Positions 5,332 to 8,119 of a stretch of 8,119 bases of DNA are shown here, in pieces (within the stretch, counting starts at the first letter, position 1; every line of letters starts with the position of its first letter). The translations under genes and the position numbers were made by a program. The notes under the pieces are model-generated. The model was not told the DNA's origin, ran no database searches, and saw nothing but the letters and a program-made list of their open reading frames with translations. Source of the stretch: UBA7672 sp040398425 (lineage in GTDB: Bacteria; Pseudomonadota; Alphaproteobacteria; Caulobacterales; Hyphomonadaceae); the NCBI GenBank assembly GCA_040398425.1, contig JBBATZ010000096.1, positions 1-8,119 of the forward strand, written 5' to 3'.

Positions 5332-8103
5332 CTCCTGGTCCTGCAGCTGCATTGCCAGCACAACTGCGTTGGCAATGATGGCCGAGAGCTTCTGCTCGGT
5401 CAAGCGGCCACCGCCGGCGATGCCGGACGGCGGCCGAGGCGGGCTGGTGATAGCTGCCAGCGGCTGAGGCTGCTGCAGACGCTGTTGCTGTTGAAGTACC
5501 ATGTTCATCTGACGCAGCTGCTGAACCTCGTCGAGGAGCAGTTGAGACTGCTGCTGAGCAATCTGCTGAGAGGCAGCAGCCTGAGCGGATCTCGCCACCA
5601 CGTTCGCAAACGAAATAGCGCCGCCCGAGCCGCCATCGTCAACGCGCAACGTGATCTCGCGGGACTGGCCACCGTTCTGCTGAGGCGAGCGAGCATGCTG
5701 CGTCGGCGCGGTGGGCGGGGGCTGCGACACACTGGCTGCCGCTGGCACCTTCTTGTGCGCCTTGTCACACCCGTTGCGGGGGCAAACAGTGCCATAGACG
5801 CACGAGCCGGTGCGCAGCGCATGGCGAACGACCGACGGGGTGGACCCGACCGAGTATGCACGGGCAACCAGATTGCGCATACGCTGCGCCACCTCCGGGC
5901 TGCGCTTGAAGCGCTCATTGATGAACTGACGAACCGTGTCCTTGGTCGCGTCGCGATCGAGCGCGGCCTCCTTGTTCTCCTCGGAAGCAGCCTGTTTGGC
6001 AGCTGCTTGCTTGTCGGCGCCGTTCTGCTTCTGGTTCGGCGCACGTTTGTTGCTGCCGACAATCACAAAGCCACTGGCATCCGCGTCCTTGGCAGCGGCG
6101 GCGTCAGCAGCAGCCTTGTCTGCAGCCTGCTGGGCCTTTGCGGCATCCCTCTCCGCAAAATGCTTGGCGGCAGCAGGCGACGACGCGAACTGCGCGTCCT
6201 TCGGCGGCGACGCGCTGACGACTTTGCCGCCCTTCAGCATGCCGAGCCACATCGCCGAAAAGTTGCCAAGCAGGCGCTGGTGGCTCTCCGAGACAAACTC
6301 GAGCGCCGCATAGTTCACTGAAGTCGCCGCCTCCCAGTGGCCAGCCACCCCGCTAGTCGACTCCTTCCACATCATCAGACCCGTGTCCAGATCCATGCGC
6401 GTGCCCATGCAGAAGGAGATTCTCGCGTACTCGTCGTGCGGCTGCACGAGCGCAATGTTCAGAAGACCCGCACTCGAAACCAGCAGCGCCATAACGTCAA
6501 TCGTTCGGGCGCCGGATTGGACCTGCGGATCGAATTCCTTCTTCATCCGCACCACCGCATGCGCCGCAATTTCGACAGGTCCGAGGCCGGCCGAATCGTC
6601 CCAGCTCTCGGCGTGATTGCGCGCGATGACGCCGACGGAGGCGACAAAATCATCCTGCAGAGAGATGTCAGACCGAAACATGGCCTTGTACGGCACCTTG
6701 AACGCGGCCCACAGTTTGGCGTCAACTTGGTTCATCTCTGCAAGTTTGGAAATGACATGAACAGCCGCAGTCTGAAGGACAATGGCGGGCACTCCGGTCG
6801 GGACCATGTTGAGATATTTCATGAACTTGAAAAACAGTACATCCGGGTTCATCATGAATTCAGCAGCACACTTGCGCAGGAGTATCGCGCCCTCCAGAAC
6901 ATTGGCCGAGCTGGCCGGGTTGAACTTGTTGAGCAGCATTTGCATGATGGCCATCGGCGCGCACGCCGACTGGCCGCCACCGCCCTGCTTTGCGAGCACC
7001 ATACCGAGATGAGTCGCAGCCTTGTCGAAGTCGGCGCTCAAACTCAGAGCAGCCTTCAAATCCTTCGACGAAGCCGCGGCCACGCGAACAATGCCTCCAA
7101 TGGTGTCAGAGTCTGTGCGAATCATCACATTCACAGATTTCTGACCGGGCATGATGTTGAAGGTCTTGTCGAGCAGAACACAGTGAGCCTTCGTTCCCTC
7201 GTCAACGGGAAACGCCGGCGCACCGGCAACAGGCAGCGTGGTTCCGCGAAGAATGATCTCCATAGAGCCCGAACGCTTCGTCACGATAACATTGGTGACG
7301 CGCATGTCGACCTGCGCGCCGCTGAGGCTGTCGCGGACGTGCACAATCTTGTTGTTGAGACGCTTCGGCTGACCGTAGCCGATGGCATACATCGGGTTCA
7401 GCACCGAGTCGACGACGGCGCCAGCGGGGTACACCTTGGCGTCAGTGACGAACGAGCCGGCCGCTGCTTTCTTGAGCTCCCGCGAGATCTCGAGAGAGTA
7501 CAGATGCTGCGCGGCGGCAGGCGCCTCGGAAGATTCGCCCTTCACAAAGGCAAGAATCTTCTCAGACGCCAGCTTTGCAGCTCGCACGACAGCATCGGGC
7601 GTGTCCGTGCGGTTCGGGAGGTCGGGGAAGGTCACGTCTTCGTCGACGTCCGCAGACACAAACGAGGGGGCTTTCGCGAGGCGAGAAATCAGAATGCCGC
7701 CCGCGACCAGAATCTGGCATGTCGCATCGATCAGCAGGGCCGAAGAATGAACGTTCTCCACTTTGACCCCGCAACGAGAGGCAAATGACTTCAGCTCGTC
7801 GGGATCCAGGCCGTTGGTGTGCTCGCGCAGAGCGTCCTCCGGGAGGGACGGGAAGAGGCCCTGGACGCGTTTGATAAAATCTTTGGCCGACTCCGGATCC
7901 GATTCGGAGACATTCGCGGCGACGGCGGCACGAATCTTATCAGCGGCAATTCCATTCAACGCGAGCAGGGACGGCGGGGCGGCGATAGCGGTCGCAGCAG
8001 CAGCGGGGGCGGGCGGCGGCGACGGGGGCGATGCGGGCAGCGACATGGCTACGGTCGACCAAAAGTGGCTTTCGGCCGCAGCGCGGGCCGCCCGAGCAGA
8101 CAT
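5329..8103 (-). CDS. ORF1 protein: LINE ORF1-like, CCCH zinc finger and Gln-rich C-terminus, 924 aa
   Basis: By position this is the ORF1 of a LINE, expected to bind element RNA and form the ribonucleoprotein. The main folded part matches no family I recognise. Visible parts: residues 20-46 are Pro/Ala-rich and probably disordered; about 50-210 look largely helical; about 215-345 look beta-rich; about 350-520 look helical, with a GGGG turn at 374-377; 640-720 are an Ala/Lys/Gln-rich charged linker; 768-783 are a CCCH zinc finger (C768, C774, C779, H783); 795-830 are Pro/Gly-rich; 845-880 are Gln-rich and may form a coiled coil. I see no RRM and no array of CCHC knuckles, the usual ORF1 RNA-binding modules. 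The start is bounded by TGA immediately upstream. The first ATG (8103) has a poor context (T at -3). The in-frame ATG at 8046 (residue 20) has G at -3 and may be the real start. It ends at TAG 5331-5329, followed in the same frame by ORF2. Confidence 0.87.
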   Translation of the reverse strand: MSARAARAAAESHFWSTVAMSLPASPPSPPPAPAAAATAIAAPPSLLALNGIAADKIRAAVAANVSESDPESAKDFIKRVQGLFPSLPEDALREHTNGLDPDELKSFASRCGVKVENVHSSALLIDATCQILVAGGILISRLAKAPSFVSADVDEDVTFPDLPNRTDTPDAVVRAAKLASEKILAFVKGESSEAPAAAQHLYSLEISRELKKAAAGSFVTDAKVYPAGAVVDSVLNPMYAIGYGQPKRLNNKIVHVRDSLSGAQVDMRVTNVIVTKRSGSMEIILRGTTLPVAGAPAFPVDEGTKAHCVLLDKTFNIMPGQKSVNVMIRTDSDTIGGIVRVAAASSKDLKAALSLSADFDKAATHLGMVLAKQGGGGQSACAPMAIMQMLLNKFNPASSANVLEGAILLRKCAAEFMMNPDVLFFKFMKYLNMVPTGVPAIVLQTAAVHVISKLAEMNQVDAKLWAAFKVPYKAMFRSDISLQDDFVASVGVIARNHAESWDDSAGLGPVEIAAHAVVRMKKEFDPQVQSGARTIDVMALLVSSAGLLNIALVQPHDEYARISFCMGTRMDLDTGLMMWKESTSGVAGHWEAATSVNYAALEFVSESHQRLLGNFSAMWLGMLKGGKVVSASPPKDAQFASSPAAAKHFAERDAAKAQQAADKAAADAAAAKDADASGFVIVGSNKRAPNQKQNGADKQAAAKQAASEENKEAALDRDATKDTVRQFINERFKRSPEVAQRMRNLVARAYSVGSTPSVVRHALRTGSCVYGTVCPRNGCDKAHKKVPAAASVSQPPPTAPTQHARSPQQNGGQSREITLRVDDGGSGGAISFANVVARSAQAAASQQIAQQQSQLLLDEVQQLRQMNMVLQQQQRLQQPQPLAAITSPPRPPSGIAGGGRLTEQKLSAIIANAVVLAMQLQDQE
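5464..5586 (-). other. Gln-rich putative coiled-coil segment of ORF1
   Basis: ORF1 residues 840-880 contain many Gln with regularly spaced Leu/Val/Met (for example around 855-870) and a run of four Gln at 871-874. This resembles a coiled-coil or polar-zipper oligomerisation segment. LINE ORF1 proteins often self-associate through coiled coils, but usually near the N-terminus; here the segment is C-terminal. The CTG/CAG-rich bases may also behave as a small microsatellite. Confidence 0.5.
5755..5802 (-). other. CCCH-type zinc finger in ORF1
   Basis: ORF1 residues 768-783 fit C-x5-C-x4-C-x3-H (C768, C774, C779, H783), close to the spacing of CCCH fingers that commonly bind single-stranded RNA. 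Basic residues surround it: Arg/Lys at 731-748 and KK right after the final His. This is the clearest nucleic-acid-binding candidate in ORF1. A single finger of this type can also occur by chance, so the call rests on spacing, flanking charge and position in a LINE ORF1. Confidence 0.65.
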
Positions 8104-8119
8104 TCACGCTGTCCGAGGC
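8104..8119 (-). other. 3' end of the 5' leader, with in-frame TGA before ORF1
   Basis: Only 16 bases of leader are present. The triplet directly before the first ATG of ORF1 is TGA (8106-8104) in the same frame. This proves that ORF1 cannot extend upstream and that its start lies at 8103 or further in. Any internal promoter or 5' UTR structure lies outside the window. Confidence 0.8.

Larger units (their letters stand above)
1..8119 (-). mobile_element. Non-LTR (LINE-type) retrotransposon, two ORFs, ends not defined
   Basis: The whole window reads as one autonomous non-LTR retrotransposon on the minus strand. The order is 5' leader fragment, ORF1 (zinc-finger, RNA-binding-type protein), ORF2 (APE-type endonuclease, reverse transcriptase, CCHC knuckle), then a 3' untranslated region. 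This order is diagnostic of eukaryotic LINEs that encode an APE-like endonuclease. I see no long terminal repeats, integrase, protease or RNase H. Both ORFs are uninterrupted except for the single UAG between them, so the copy looks young or under selection. The 5' end lies beyond 8119. The 3' end is somewhere in 1-228 or beyond position 1, because no poly(A) tail, simple-repeat tail or target-site duplication marks it. I cannot place the element in a named clade without a reverse-transcriptase phylogeny. Confidence 0.93.

Noticed and set aside
5023..6321. Plus-strand open frame of 432 codons spanning the ORF1/ORF2 junction
   Set aside because: Same antisense frame as the other long plus-strand frames, explained by codon bias. 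It has low-complexity Leu/Arg composition and no recognisable domain.
6337..7788. Plus-strand open frame of 483 codons opposite ORF1
   Set aside because: Antisense shadow. This frame puts its first codon base on the third base of ORF1 codons; a stop here needs a sense-strand TTA, CTA or TCA codon, which are rare with the strong G/C third-position bias. The product is Arg/His-rich with no motif.

Overview
The window holds one nearly complete, intact-looking non-LTR (LINE-type) retrotransposon that reads entirely on the minus strand, from about 8103 down into the first 228 bases. No other gene is supported. The host is a GC-rich eukaryote, probably a protist or alga. The evidence is the endonuclease-plus-reverse-transcriptase architecture found in eukaryotic LINEs, the absence of bacterial ribosome-binding sites or operon structure, and strong avoidance of A at third codon positions. 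I cannot name the species or the LINE clade from sequence alone.

Layout in the sense of transcription (minus strand): a 16-base piece of 5' leader (8119-8104); ORF1 (8103-5329), a 924-residue protein with a Pro/Ala-rich N-terminus, a large unrecognised folded region, an Ala/Lys linker, a CCCH zinc finger and a Gln-rich putative coiled coil; one UAG codon (5331-5329); ORF2 in the same reading frame (open from 5328 to 229), carrying an APE-type endonuclease, a reverse transcriptase and a C-terminal CCHC zinc knuckle; and a T/G-rich 3' untranslated region (228-1). No poly(A) tail is visible, and neither end of the element can be defined.

By LINE precedent, ORF1 should coat the element RNA. ORF2 should nick the target DNA with its endonuclease and copy the RNA at the nick (target-primed reverse transcription).

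The most interesting part is the ORF1/ORF2 junction. ORF1 and ORF2 share one frame of 2625 codons interrupted only by the UAG. A predicted 11-base-pair hairpin starts on the G of that UAG. ORF2 has no ATG until 5178, and an out-of-frame 28-codon mini-ORF lies in between. This fits stop-codon readthrough into an ORF1-ORF2 fusion, though reinitiation or a separately spliced ORF2 message are possible. Other oddities are a GDFN-to-GHFN change at a catalytic Asp of the endonuclease, an unusual QGN in the reverse transcriptase, a membrane-segment-like stretch before the endonuclease, and a large orphan ORF1 domain. The long open frames on the plus strand are antisense shadows produced by codon bias.
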